Assembly: GCA_017590115.1 (NCBI GenBank)
Contig: JAGGNK010011336.1
Span: forward strand, 62,001 to 126,000
DNA length: 64,000 bases
Reading direction: 5' to 3'
From: Montifringilla adamsi
Taxonomy: Eukaryota; Chordata; Aves; Passeriformes; Passeridae
How positions within the stretch are numbered: position 1 is the first letter of the stretch; each line of letters starts with the position of its first letter. The notes under the pieces are model-generated. The model saw only the letters and a program-made list of their open reading frames with translations, was not told the DNA's origin and made no database searches. Position numbers and translations under genes: made by a program. Shown piece by piece: positions 12,901 through 22,756 of this stretch.

Positions 12901-15900
12901 AAAAGGATTAGGACCACTGGCAGGAAACCAAGTGCCTGCCCATCCAGTGTGCGCACCATGAGTGAGATGGCCGCCATCTGAGCAACACCAGACATTCTCC
13001 CATGGAAGTGTGCTAAGAATTACTTTTTTTGAGTTACACAGTTGCCCCCTGAAGCTAGATACAGTGAGGAGCTAGTCATAGCTGGCAGGTTCAGAAGCAG
13101 TAAATACCTTTGGTTTTGCCTGTCATGGATCCATTGTTGGTTCGTGGTGAATTTATACACAGCTCTGTGCTGGTATACACATGTGCATGGGTCCAGATGA
13201 GTGTGCACTGTGGAATTCACTAGGAAGAACAGTTTTCTCCAGGAAGATACCCACTGATCATGCTGCTGCTGAAAAGTACATCAGATTTTGACACCATTTA
13301 AAGCATAGTTAGAATACCCAAAGTGAATAGTAGATGGCAAATTAACACAGTTTACTACTTCAGACAATGCATTTTATTTTCATTCCTTCCTACGTGCAAC
13401 TGTGTGACTTTATAGCACAGCCCATAAAGGAAGCACACTGAAGAGAAATGTCCTGTTGTCATTTCACTCTTAATGTTGTCTGCGTTGGTGCATAAATATA
13501 ACAGTACTAATCTCTTCTCTGTTTTTGGGGTTTTTTTTGCATTGTGCCATCCACCCTTTGCTACAATTTCCTTGAATGACTTGTGTGTTCTCATGTTGCG
13601 TCTGCGTTGTTGTTTACTTCTATTTTTGTAGCTCAAATTTAAACCCTTTTGTTGCATCAGCTTATTCCTGTCCCCTGCTGGCAGGAGAGCAATGATGCAA
13701 ACAGATTTTTGGTTTTTTATAATTTTAATTTAATTTAAAAAGCATTTTTAATGCTTTTGTGTTCTAGGTAATGTGCTCTAATTTCTCATGTCTAATGGAT
13801 TTCCTGAGTTTCTCTTTGCTATATGAAAGATGCCTACAGAATCTGGCAGTAATGTGGAATTAGTAAGAGTTGCTTTGTATGTAACTTTAATGTTAATAAA
13901 CAAATGGACCAAAACTACACTTCTCTTTTGAGCTGCTATCCACTAATCACCTGTGGGTCAAATTCACATTTGCTGTGATGTGCACTGCTGCAGCTGTAAC
14001 CCAGAAGAGAAAAAAATAGCCCTTCTTTTGAAGGTTTGGAGAAGGAAATAAACCCCTATTTTTGGAATATCTGGGGATGGAACATCTGCAAACAGCATCA
14101 AGAATTAAGTAATAGTATATAAGTCCCTATCAGGATTTAGAAATAAAGACAAAAGAAAAGTGCAGTGAAACAGCACAGCGTGGATAGTCACATATATCTG
14201 GCTTTTTGCAACAGCAGTATTCAATTACACCAAGAGAGAATAAGTGGCGAACAATGTACGTGTCAGTTTGCTTTTGTGACATGGCTCAGAAAAGGCTGAA
14301 TTAAATCCATACTTCAGTATTGTAGCTTCAGTTTTCCTGTCACAGCCAACATGTTGGATAAGTGGACATGCATCTCTAAGAGAAGAGTAATGTCACTGTT
14401 AAGATGATGATTTTAAGTAGATAAAACACACTAATCCATCAAATTGTCTCAGACTCTAGAACTTCCATTTCAAATTTCATGGTAATGTATGTTATGAACT
14501 AACACTGTCATTTTTTTACAGACACTACAGAGACGAGTGTTGTCCATGTAACACAGCTGGAGAGAGATACCATTTTGGTGTGTTTGGATTGTAAGTTTAA
14601 TGTCAACTAAATATATATAATATGTATGCATATACATGTGTACTGTCTGTCTTCAAATTAGGTTCTGTATTGAAGATAATCCTTGGTTAACATATCCTTA
14701 CTTATTGTCTAGGCTGCATAAAAATAGTGAATCTGCAAGGCAGGTTAAAATCCAGCCGCAAACTGTCATCGGAGCTCACGTTTGACTTTCAGATTGAATC
14801 AATAGGTAAGCTGGGTTTCATTACTAGTCTTGAATATCCCTGCAGGTCAGAGAGTTGGGCAGTCACCATCTGGATGAAATTTAACAAGAGCAAGTGGTGG
14901 ATTCTGCATCTGGGACGAGGTAGTTCCAGTTACATGTACAAACTGTAGGATGAGAGGCTGGAGAGCAGCTCTGCAGAAAGAGATCTGGGGGTTGGGATTG
15001 ATACCAAGCTGAAGATGAGTCAACAGTGTGCTCTGGCAGCCAAAGGTCATGACCAGCAGTAAGGACATGAAAATTATATGAAGTTACGTATGGGAAAATT
15101 CAGGTTGGATATTAGGAGAGTACATTTCACTCAGAGGATGATTGATCACTGGACTGAGCTCCCCAGAGAATTGGTCACAGGACCAAGCCTGTTAGAGCTC
15201 ATGCAACATCTGGACGATACTCTGAGTGATCCTTATGAGTCCCTTCCAACTTGAGATCTTCTATGATGAACTTGTTCAATGTTACGGTAAAGAATTGGTG
15301 TGCTACCTGTCTAGTCTTTGGCATTTGGAGCACTACCTCACTCATTTCACTTTGTGTGAGAAGACTCAGTGAAAGGTTCAGCCTGTGCTTTCCTAGGAAC
15401 AGTTGGAATGAAGTAATAATCTTGGAGTCTTCTTGGATTAAGCTAAATGTCTTGAAAGCATGATGAAGACTTCTAGCCTCTAAGGGAATACCTTAACACA
15501 ACGTACATAAACTCTGAATCACCCATGCCTAACTCATTTTGCATATGTGTTTGTGCAGTCCATTTTTATAAGCAGCTCAAAGATTAAATGATATGGTATG
15601 TCACAGGTTGCATAAATTTTGTTTCCTTGTGTAGAATTTGAATGAATTAAATTTGTGAAACAGAAAGAATAGACTATTTTGGCAATTCTCTAGTAGTTAC
15701 ATACCTGGATTGCACCACCTGCTGTTGGAAGAGGGGTAGGAGGGATGTGTGCACAGATGAAAGGCAGCAGCAGAAGAAGAGGAACAGTGGGTTCTAAAAT
15801 CATCAGAAGTTGCAGGGAGTTTATTTCTGAGGAGAAGCTTTAAAGTTTCAGGCTCCCAAAGATCCCATCCAATCTCCCACAGAGAAGAGGACAAGAAAAC

Positions 15901-18900
15901 ATTCCCACTAAAAACATTACTTTTATAGCTCTTGATGATTGGGAAAGAAAGATGCTATGTAGTTGAAGCTTCTCACTCTGGGACCTCTGCATGTACTGTA
16001 GTCCTCACCCCGCTTGTGACAAAATGAGCTTCCAGTGGCCTTTACTGTCCTGGCAGTGTCTCCAAAGACACTCCTTGAACTTTTCTGTTAAAATTCCATA
16101 TATATTGTCTGCAAATATTAAAGGGATTTCCTGTTCAAAGAAAATGACATATTTAGGACTAGACATTTAGAATATTTTCTGGTTAGGTGGAAATGTTTTT
16201 AAACCCTGCTTATTAAACAAATAAATGCAGCTACTTTTGAGGTAGGTTCAGTTTTCAGATTTCTGGGAGACATTCCTCAGTCTGAGTGGGGGGATGGCAT
16301 GCAATGGAATGTACATGTACAGATTTCAAAACTATAGTCTTGTGCTTTTGGCCTTAAAAGCAAGGGTTAAGTTTATGCCTCAAAACTGATTCCAGTGTTC
16401 TTTCTTACCAGTTTGTCTACAAGACAGTGTGTTAGCATTCTGGAAACACGGCATGCAAGGAAGGAGTTTTAGATCAAATGAGGTGAGTTCTACATTTTGC
16501 TTCAAATTCTGGCTTCTAATGTAAGCCACGTGGAGGAGAAATGCACAATACGGTTGCCTGAAAAAGAGTGAAACATTCAGCAATTTCCCAGGTTAGACCT
16601 AGGAGCTGTATTCTCATTCTAAGCTTGTTTCATAAGCTAGAAAGCATTGGTGGAGCTGCGCAAGAACCCCCTCATATCTGACAAACAAAGCAAAAACAAA
16701 AGACCAGGCCAGGATGCCAGAAAATATCCAAGTCTAATTCTTGGTGATATTAATCTTCATCTTAAATTGCTTTGAAGACCACTGTCAGTTCCTTAGCCTC
16801 TCACAGATGGATGCAAAAATCTAGGCTTTGCCAGTGGTTCCACTGCTAAACTTCAGCTTTTTGTCACAGTGTCAAATGAGTTGCCTGATATTTTTTAGTA
16901 ATTTCCATATTCTCTTGGCTTACAAATACTTTGAAGAATTGCCCAGCTTTCACAAGAAATATTTTTCCATGTTCAGTAGAAAAATACCAGATTGACCTAA
17001 ACATGGTTGATTTGGTTTTTTCCCTAAAATATCCTTGTGGTCACTTTCTTAGCCCATTTGATGTGCTTTTAAGACAGAGTTAAACCATTATAACTACCTT
17101 CCCAAATAGTTTTTATTTTCCCTTGCTGCACACCTTATGTACCTGTTAGTGAAAATTCTGTACTTCGTAAGAATTTAATTAGTTTGGTTATTAATGAATA
17201 TTTACAAATATTACCAGTTGCTCCATCAGTGTTTCATTGGCTGAGAAATTGAGCTCATTGTCACTCGTTGTATTTTAAGGTACACATACAGTCACACCAC
17301 ACCAAGCTTAGATATCTCACATTGTTCCAGCACTACACTGACTTGCACAAAGCCTCAATTGACCCAGTCTGTACTAACAGTGAGGCTGCTCTGTGTGAAC
17401 CAAAGGCTGGAGTCAGACTGCTTCTGATTTACAAGGTGCAAATGTTTATTGTGGCATTTGTGCATTGCTCTACCCATTGGTAGAGCACTCAGTGGCTCTG
17501 TTCCAACTGAGGCCATGTCCCAGTGTGCTGCAGCCTAAATGGATGCATTTTGTTGTTTACGTAAAGCATCAGGGACAGTGGCTTGCTTTGTTGCTGTCAA
17601 ACCAAAGCCAGAACCCAAATGAAGAACTGAAAGCAGAACTGGGCTGTTGACAGAAAAGCAAGTCACCTAAAACGTTTTCTCTGTAGAAGAAGTCTGGGGT
17701 AAGCTTTTGGGCCTTTTTAAATTCCTTATCTCTAGTAGCTGTCCCACTAGCTGCAGCTGTTAAAAGAAATAAATGTATTATCTGCTGTAATATGAAAAGC
17801 TTTCAGTGCCAGGCTCAGGTCTTGACCATATTTGTTACTTTGGGGGAAATCTTGTACTACGTAATAGGTAGGAAGTTGTTGCATGAGACAAAAAGCTGAC
17901 TGACTTAACTTGCAGCATTTCTTTGAAGACATCATTAGTTCAGACTCCCTATTCTAATACAGTTGGCCTAATTGGGGATGACTTGAGATGCTTGCAAAGT
18001 TATTTCCTTCCACAACTGTGACCTTCCACCATGGTTTGATCGAGTGTGAAAAATGAAAGAGGGAACTGTGAATTCTGACACAAGAAGTTCAAGATTTGGG
18101 CCAAGATTTTACAGCCTTAGCCTTACAGAAAGTAGAAATTAATTTTCTTAGAAAAGTGAAGGATTTCATTGTTGTGAGTTAAAATTCTCTTGCAAGTTTT
18201 CTGCTCCAGAAGTGAATTCACTAAGTCAGCTAACATTACTAGGGTCTGGAAAGGAGATAAGAATGCCTACTTTCCCCAAGAGTGTGAAATTCGGCTTTTT
18301 AGAAGAGGAGCTTTATAAACAGTGCTGCCTGATCACAAAGTGACTAAATACCCTTTGGAGTATGCACTGGGCTTTGGTTGACTTCATTAATGAACATGAT
18401 GATTTTCTGGGTGCTTTGATACTCATATGATCATAAAGATGTATCACACAAGTACAATTCAGCAACACAACACACGGGTCTGTTGCACTCGTCTGAAATG
18501 TCAAAAGATGAAGTTTTCTTTTTGCAGTGGGCATAAGTACCACAGATTAGATTGTTTCTCTGCTAGGGTTTTCAGAATATGAACTTAATGCATTCTTACT
18601 ATTATTCAGCAGTTCAACTAAATGTGTTTTATGTGTGATTTGCCTGACCTGTTTTTGAATATACGCTCTAAAGTGGCATTAATTGCACCCTATCTCTTTC
18701 AGCCATGGCTGTAAAGAGAATTTCACTGGCAACTCAAGTACCAAGCTGAGCCCTGCTGTTGTGCTTGCAGTGGCTAGCAGAGGAATTCATGTAATGTGGG
18801 AGGAATTACAGAAAACTTCTATATTTTAGTTAAAAGCGACAGTTGCATTATAGTCTCTATTGGATTTTAATTGGCAGTTGGTCACATCAGTCACAGTCAA

Positions 18901-21192
18901 TTCTTTTCTCTTGACTAATGTTAAAAACAAAATGAAAACACTTATGCTCTTAACATGTAAATATTTCTTTTTATTGTCTAGATCACACAAGAAATTTCTG
19001 ATAATACAAGGATATTCAGGCTTCTGGGATCTGATAGGTAAGATGAGAAGTAAACAGGACATACTAAAATAAAGGAATAATGTGTGTTCTTCTACCTTGT
19101 AAAAGTTTTTTTCCATGTTTCTTGCAAATTCTTTTTTAGGCATCTTAGACATTCCTTTGTGTATGTGTCTGCCTTCCAGTTCTTCACTTTTACTTTTCTT
19201 TTTCTTAAATTTAAAATAAATAAAAACCTCCAGAAGCACTCAGCCATGCAAGAAGCTTTTACTTGGCTGCAGTCACAATCTCCAGGAGTATTTTCCTTTT
19301 TGTATTGTAATTCTTTTGTTTAACTTGGTGAAATCTTTACTTTGAGATGTTCTGCAGCAGTAGCTCATCAAAATCTGCTTCTGGAGATAAGTGCAAAAAG
19401 TACTTTAAAAATTTAAATATCTCACTTTCACCCCAGAAAGGAAATCTACCAGTTCTTCTCCCAGCATGACAGTTCAGGTCTTATAGGAGCTCTTGATAGC
19501 TCCCGATGTAGCTGTTCTTTGGCATCTGCTTCTGGGACCTGTCTGAGTGACCCAAGTGCTGTTTTAGGAGTGTTACTGACTTCCTCAACTTTCTCTGCCC
19601 TGGTGTTGAACTTTGTACTTCTGTAAGAGCCACAGAAGCAGCAGCTGTTTTGTCTTCAGGAGAGTGCATGCTGATATGACAGTTTCACAAGTAATGAATT
19701 CAGAAGAACTGCAAAGATAGGTTTAACTTTTCTTTTGGGAATTGCCTCTGTCTTACACTGCTTGCAATAAACCCATGTGGCATCTTAAAATGACAGTGCA
19801 AAAAATTGCCTTGTAAAAATGTCCTCTTCCCCAAATATGGTCCCATCTATTTCTGGCTTGCTCTGATAGTTTTCAAGTCTAAGAAAAAGTTTAAAGAGTT
19901 TGTTCTCTAACAAACATTAATTCCAGTTTCTTCATATAACCTTTTCCTTGCAGCTCTGACCTGTTTTGTGCTTGAGTGTGAAGCCTTTTTCCAGTAACAG
20001 GAGTCCTTTCCTAGGCAGTTCATAGGAGCTGGTGTTCTGAGAAGCAAAAACCTTGATGTCAGTCTAATAAAAGCTTGTGTGTTTCTTTCTCCTCATGGGC
20101 AGGGAATTGCCTCATTGAATGAGGTGTCATTCCCTTTGTGGAGCACATTGAGTAGAGGTCAGGTTTTTTTCAGGTTTTTTAGTTTTGGAGCAAGCAAACT
20201 TTCCTGTCTGAATCCACAAGAGGGATTTGAGTTTCCCACAATCTGCCTTCACTTCAGGATGTTTGTGGAGAAGTCAATCATGAATGTCCTGGTCTGTTTA
20301 GCAGTTTTAGCAGTTCTTGCCTGATGAAAAAATTTTAAATAGTTTGTGAAAAAAAATTGTGATGGCTAATTTCTCTTTGAAGAAAAAGGTCTGGTCTAGG
20401 ACATCCTTTATGCTCTTTGCAGTTGCAGGCCCATGTAACCCGGTCTCTTTTCTCCAATGATGGCCAAAAGTGGGTGGCAAGAAAGAGAAATGCTCTTCAC
20501 ATAGTAGTCCTTTCCTTGAGGATTTTCTTTGCCTGCAAATTTTGGTCTCTGCAACTTTCAGAGCTGAAGGAATTTCTGTGGATTAGGTTACACAGGCTCA
20601 GAGATTAACTAGAGGTGTTCACAGAAGAATCAGCTTTGTTCATCTGTGATTCCTGTGGCAAGAGGCAGAAAAACAGCTCTCAGAACTGGAGCCTGATGAA
20701 TGGGTTCACTTTGCAACGCTCAAAGTTGGAAAGCACAAGCCCAGTAGGGGAGTGATGGACTCTTTTCAGAAGCCCTCACTAAAGGATGAGAGGCAGCAGG
20801 GATACATTGCAGCAAGGGAGTTTCCAGCTGCATAAAAGAGATAAGCACGATTAGTGAGGATGGTTCAACACTGTAGCAGGAGCCCAGAGAGGCTGCGGGA
20901 GATCCTTGGAGACCTTGTCTGGATAACACCGTGAGCTTGCTTTGAGGTTGGCATTGGTTTGAGAGCTTTTGGACTAAAGGCATCCAGGGAAAGAGAAATA
21001 ACAACCAGTCAGATGGATCCTAGGGAAGAATATTTAATTAAACCCAGGTTTGTTTCTAAATGAAGGATCACTTGACATTGTTGCCTTTTTAATTTCCATT
21101 TTAGGGTTGTGGTGCTGGAGAGCAGGCCGACGGACAACCCAACAGCCAACAGCAATTTGTATATCCTGGCAGGGCATGAGAACAGCTACTGA
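944..21192 (+). CDS. MAP4K3: MAP4K3 (GLK), C-terminal part, 16 coding exons
   Basis: Serine/threonine kinase of the MAP4K (GCK-I) family that signals to JNK and NF-kB and, by published work, to mTORC1 on amino-acid supply; cytosolic. Only the C-terminal half (about 470 residues) is here. Joined exons: 944-986, 1195-1357, 2334-2443, 3383-3424, 3657-3741, 4738-4817, 7399-7459, 7545-7662, 9494-9552, 11424-11527, 12246-12417, 14522-14590, 14713-14805, 16412-16482, 18982-19037, 21105-21192. All introns are GT-AG and phases match. The first four exons encode a proline-rich, SH3-ligand-like linker ([19 protein letters not shown]); the rest encode the CNH domain from [11 protein letters not shown] to the terminus GHENSY. 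As I recall human MAP4K3, the match is near-identical, which excludes MAP4K5. The kinase domain and 5' exons lie left of the window. No frameshift or premature stop is seen. Confidence 0.96.
1195..1357 (+). CDS. MAP4K3: MAP4K3 visible exon 2 (proline-rich linker)
   Basis: Phase 0 start after ctttcag with PKSIFIPQE; 54 codons plus one base; donor gtaata. Contains [10 protein letters not shown] and the second SH3-ligand-like stretch [11 protein letters not shown]. It seems to be one residue longer than the human exon (SPAKSTSHV against SPAKPSQV, from memory). Confidence 0.95.
2334..2443 (+). CDS. MAP4K3: MAP4K3 visible exon 3 (linker)
   Basis: Begins gtaatgg after ttctag, completing a Gly codon, and encodes [11 protein letters not shown] to [10 protein letters not shown], ending in phase 0 before gtaggt. 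It is the most diverged exon relative to human, as expected for an unstructured linker. Confidence 0.92.
3383..3424 (+). CDS. MAP4K3: MAP4K3 visible exon 4 (microexon-like, 14 codons)
   Basis: Exactly 42 bases between tttctag and gtgagt, reading [14 protein letters not shown], phase 0 at both ends. Skipping it would preserve frame, so it is a plausible cassette exon; that is inference. Confidence 0.94.
3657..3741 (+). CDS. MAP4K3: MAP4K3 visible exon 5 (start of CNH domain)
   Basis: Follows ctacag; encodes [18 protein letters not shown] through WINPDTR plus the first base of Asp. This is the first blade of the CNH beta-propeller-like domain. Donor gtatta. Confidence 0.95.
4738..4817 (+). CDS. 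MAP4K3: MAP4K3 visible exon 6 (CNH domain)
   Basis: Follows tttgcag; encodes (D)[20 protein letters not shown] to SMEQ. The [12 protein letters not shown] motif is a hallmark of CNH domains in MAP4Ks. Ends phase 0 with gtatat. Confidence 0.96.
4818..7398 (+). other. MAP4K3: MAP4K3 intron with G/T tract
   Basis: About 2.6 kb between visible exons 6 and 7. Apart from the G/T tract I see no exon, RNA gene or identifiable transposon; open frames at 5598-5816 and 6665-7112 have no recognisable product. Confidence 0.75.
6400..6495 (+). repeat. 96-base pure G/T tract (degenerate TTG/TTTG repeat)
   Basis: Contains only G and T on the plus strand, with TTG triplets and runs of up to five G, in the MAP4K3 intron between visible exons 6 and 7. 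The complement is A/C-rich like a decayed poly(A)-derived AAC repeat. The lysine/glutamine-rich open frames across it are artefacts. Confidence 0.9.
7399..7459 (+). CDS. MAP4K3: MAP4K3 visible exon 7 (CNH domain)
   Basis: Follows tttatcag; encodes [20 protein letters not shown] plus one base of Gly; donor gtaagt. Followed after only an 85-base intron by the next exon. Confidence 0.96.
7545..7662 (+). CDS. MAP4K3: MAP4K3 visible exon 8 (CNH domain)
   Basis: Follows tgccag; completes the Gly codon and encodes [18 protein letters not shown] through HKLPDRILP plus two bases of Arg; donor gtaaat. Confidence 0.96.
7663..9493 (+). other. MAP4K3: MAP4K3 intron
   Basis: No gene. The minus-strand open frame 7613-8062 overlaps exon 8 and has no recognisable domain. 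A possible repeat-derived motif sits near 7960-8040 (separate entry). Confidence 0.7.
7960..8045 (+). repeat. Possible avian LTR/ERV-derived fragment
   Basis: The run around 7997-8033 (gaaattaaccctgtcctggc then cagaaccaggg) resembles a motif I remember from songbird LTR-type repeats. No terminal repeats, target-site duplication or coding sequence is visible, so this is only a suggestion. Confidence 0.25.
9494..9552 (+). CDS. MAP4K3: MAP4K3 visible exon 9 (CNH domain)
   Basis: Follows ttgtag; encodes (R)[19 protein letters not shown] plus the first base of Val; donor gtaagt. The CQKCC cysteine cluster matches human MAP4K3. Confidence 0.96.
9553..12245 (+). other. MAP4K3: MAP4K3 introns flanking visible exon 10
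   Basis: Two introns, 9553-11423 and 11528-12245. No RNA gene, transposon or extra exon recognised; all open frames are under 95 codons and lack similarity to anything I know. Confidence 0.7.
11424..11527 (+). CDS. MAP4K3: MAP4K3 visible exon 10 (CNH domain)
   Basis: Follows ttggcag; encodes (V)[17 protein letters not shown] through [10 protein letters not shown] and ends in phase 0 before gtaaaa. The YLCGAL and LLEWVEP motifs are CNH core strands. Confidence 0.96.
12246..12417 (+). CDS. MAP4K3: MAP4K3 visible exon 11 (CNH domain)
   Basis: The longest MAP4K3 exon here (57 codons plus one base), after atctag. Encodes [38 protein letters not shown] and SWFTET. Donor gtttgt is weaker than its neighbours. 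Confidence 0.96.
12418..14521 (+). other. MAP4K3: MAP4K3 intron
   Basis: About 2.1 kb between visible exons 11 and 12. Nothing beyond AT-rich intronic sequence is seen; the 100-codon minus-strand frame at 13355-13657 has no recognisable motif. Confidence 0.7.
14522..14590 (+). CDS. MAP4K3: MAP4K3 visible exon 12 (CNH domain)
   Basis: Follows ttttacag; encodes (D)[19 protein letters not shown] through CLD plus one base of Cys; donor gtaagt. A short AT microsatellite lies just downstream (about 14609-14634). Confidence 0.95.
14713..14805 (+). CDS. MAP4K3: MAP4K3 visible exon 13 (CNH domain)
   Basis: Follows tgtctag; encodes (C)[19 protein letters not shown] through FDFQIESI plus one base; donor gtaagc. 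A CR1 fragment begins about 40 bases downstream of the donor. Confidence 0.96.
14845..15270 (+). mobile_element. CR1 LINE fragment, sense, internally deleted
   Basis: Decayed non-LTR retrotransposon. About 14845-15062 encodes the end of the CR1 reverse transcriptase ORF ([14 protein letters not shown]; then [14 protein letters not shown] and [11 protein letters not shown] in another frame). It jumps at about 15065 to the CR1 3' end: the second part carries the EHWNRLPRE-type coding tail (cactggactgagctccccag) and ends with cccttccaacttga plus a degenerate attctatg tail. No intact ORF. Confidence 0.88.
15271..16411 (+). other. MAP4K3: MAP4K3 intron after CR1
   Basis: Rest of the intron before visible exon 14. 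No gene or named repeat recognised. Confidence 0.7.
16412..16482 (+). CDS. MAP4K3: MAP4K3 visible exon 14 (CNH domain)
   Basis: Follows cttaccag; encodes (V)[19 protein letters not shown] to RSNE, ends in phase 0 before gtgagt. Identical to human over this stretch as I recall it. Confidence 0.96.
16483..18981 (+). other. MAP4K3: MAP4K3 intron
   Basis: About 2.5 kb without recognised genes. A 9-bp perfect hairpin with a 4-base loop (tgctctacc/ggtagagca, 17466-17487) is the only secondary structure noted and is probably chance. Confidence 0.7.
18982..19037 (+). CDS. MAP4K3: MAP4K3 visible exon 15 (CNH domain)
   Basis: Follows tgtctag; encodes [18 protein letters not shown] plus two bases of Arg; donor gtaaga. 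This is the penultimate coding exon. Confidence 0.95.
19038..21104 (+). other. MAP4K3: Last MAP4K3 intron
   Basis: About 2.1 kb before the terminal coding exon. No exon, RNA gene or transposon recognised; open frames on both strands are short and unrelated to known proteins. Confidence 0.7.
21105..21192 (+). CDS. MAP4K3: MAP4K3 last coding exon and stop
   Basis: Follows ccattttag; encodes (R)[17 protein letters not shown] and the terminal LAGHENSY, then tga at 21190-21192. The C-terminus agrees with the human protein to the last residue, so the start of the 3' UTR is secure. Confidence 0.97.
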
Positions 21193-21655
21193 GAGCAGCG
21201 CGTGGCAGGCAGCTCACTGTGAGGAGGACACTCCTGCTGCAGCAGCACTCGTGACTGGCTGGAATTGCACAAAAGCTGCAGTAACCCCACTTCAGTTACT
21301 TTATAATTTATTGTGGCATGAGGGGAAGACGAAAATTGTTTGTGGTATGGACACAGAAGCATTATGATACCACAGAAGTGCTTAATTTACTGTTATGTAA
21401 TCTTTGTACATATGCAGTATTTTTCAGTGAAACTTCTTGCTGAAGCCCTACACTGACTTTCTGTAGATAGAGGTCCTCCTGTTAAGTACAAGTGTCTTAC
21501 CTGTACAGATGTAAAAGTCACTGAGGATGCAGAAATTAAATCGGGGTACTATTATAAGGACGTCTCATGTGTTTATTATAAAGTGGGATTCTAGCAACAA
21601 ATATAGTACATTTAGCAACACTATTGTATTTTATTGTATGTAATTTACTAATACA

Positions 21656-21661
21656 AATAAA
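21656..21661 (+). terminator. MAP4K3: Proximal poly(A) signal AATAAA of MAP4K3
   Basis: Canonical hexamer about 465 bases past the stop. The following 40 bases are not strongly GT-rich, so this may be the weaker of two sites. Confidence 0.55.
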
Positions 21662-22489
21662 TATTAACTTTTAGAAATTGTAACCAAGGCTGTAATCAGA
21701 TTACAATCTTGTTTTAATTTCAATACAACACACTGGTGTTCATGTTTGCACAATGTATTGAGATGTGATGTATTTAGTCACAAAGGTAAGCTGTGACTTT
21801 GTGGATATGACTTGGGCTTCAAAGTTCCTTTTTTTTTTTTTTTTGTTTATTTGGGTAGATTCCTTTGTGAAACAAACCAGTTAAACACCTGTATTTTTAT
21901 ATTTAATTAAAACTTTCCTTATGATTACTTCTCTATGCTTGAAAACAATACCTTATGGATGGGTGTCAGTCCCAGACTAGTGGTACCTGGCTGTAATTCT
22001 GCAATAGGTGTTTGAATTATTAGTGTATACAATGATAAAAAGTAGTTATTACTGTTTGTCTTACTAAATAGTTTCATATCATGATGAAAAGGAGCAACAT
22101 TCCACATTGTGGAAATGGCTCAGAGATGTTGCCATTTTGACCTTTTTTTTTTGGCCTTATAACCATTTTCACACTTTTCTTGATTTTAGGATGTTAACAC
22201 ATGGCCAAAATTTAGTTACTACCTCATTGAAACAACACAATGGTTACTACGCATCACGGGAACTTAGTTTTGATCAAAAGTATTTTTGACTGCTATTTTC
22301 CAATGGAGTGTGTAAATGCCAAGTTTTAAGCAAAATGCACACATTTGACTCCTTTTTTTGTATATGTTCTTTATATTTTATTGTGATAATATACACTAAA
22401 ACCAAACTAAATTAAAAGTGATTTATGGCCTGCGTTATTGTTGTGATGGGTAATGCTTTGAAATATGTTCCCTAATGTATATAATGTAA

Positions 22490-22495
22490 AATAAA
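22490..22495 (+). terminator. MAP4K3: Distal poly(A) signal AATAAA of MAP4K3
   Basis: Canonical hexamer followed within 20 bases by a GT-rich element (atgttgttgt), the usual downstream element. It gives a 3' UTR of about 1.3 kb. Confidence 0.6.
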
Positions 22496-22662
22496 TTTTT
22501 TTAACATGTTGTTGTACAATTAGATTATCACCTGCACTGATTTTCCACATAAGACTATAATGGAACATACTGAGTTTTCAATTCTGCTATTAAATGGTTG
22601 TGCCAAACACAGAAGCTGGGCGTCTCTGAATGTATGAACAGAGGTTGCTGGAGCTCCATTCC

Positions 22663-22711
22663 AATTGATGCCAATTGGAATGATTGCCATTCATTCCAAT
22701 TGGCATCAATT
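22663..22711. repeat. Perfect inverted repeat, 21-bp arms, 7-base loop
   Basis: The arm at 22663-22683 is exactly complementary in reverse to 22691-22711; the loop is ttgccat. It lies about 150 bases past the distal MAP4K3 poly(A) site. It could be a small foldback element or a local replication-slippage product. It shares the core ttgatgcca with the next hairpin. Confidence 0.95.
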
Positions 22712-22722
22712 CAGTTTGATGC

Positions 22723-22756
22723 TCAACTGGCATCAAAATGAATTGATGCCAGTTGA
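22723..22756. repeat. Perfect inverted repeat, 14-bp arms, 6-base loop
   Basis: The arm tcaactggcatcaa (22723-22736) pairs with ttgatgccagttga (22743-22756) around aatgaa. It starts only 11 bases after the first hairpin and uses a variant of the same sequence (ttgatgccagttg against ttgatgccaattg), so the two probably arose by duplication. Confidence 0.95.

Larger units (their letters stand above)
21193..22515 (+). other. MAP4K3: MAP4K3 3' UTR
   Basis: AT-rich sequence after the stop with two candidate polyadenylation signals. A 16-base T run lies at 21829-21844. The right end is set by the distal signal and the GT-rich stretch that follows it; transcript data are needed to choose between short and long forms. 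Confidence 0.7.

Noticed and set aside
17466..17487. 9-bp hairpin as a possible tRNA or small RNA
   Set aside because: No cloverleaf, A/B box or further pairing; stem of this length is expected by chance.
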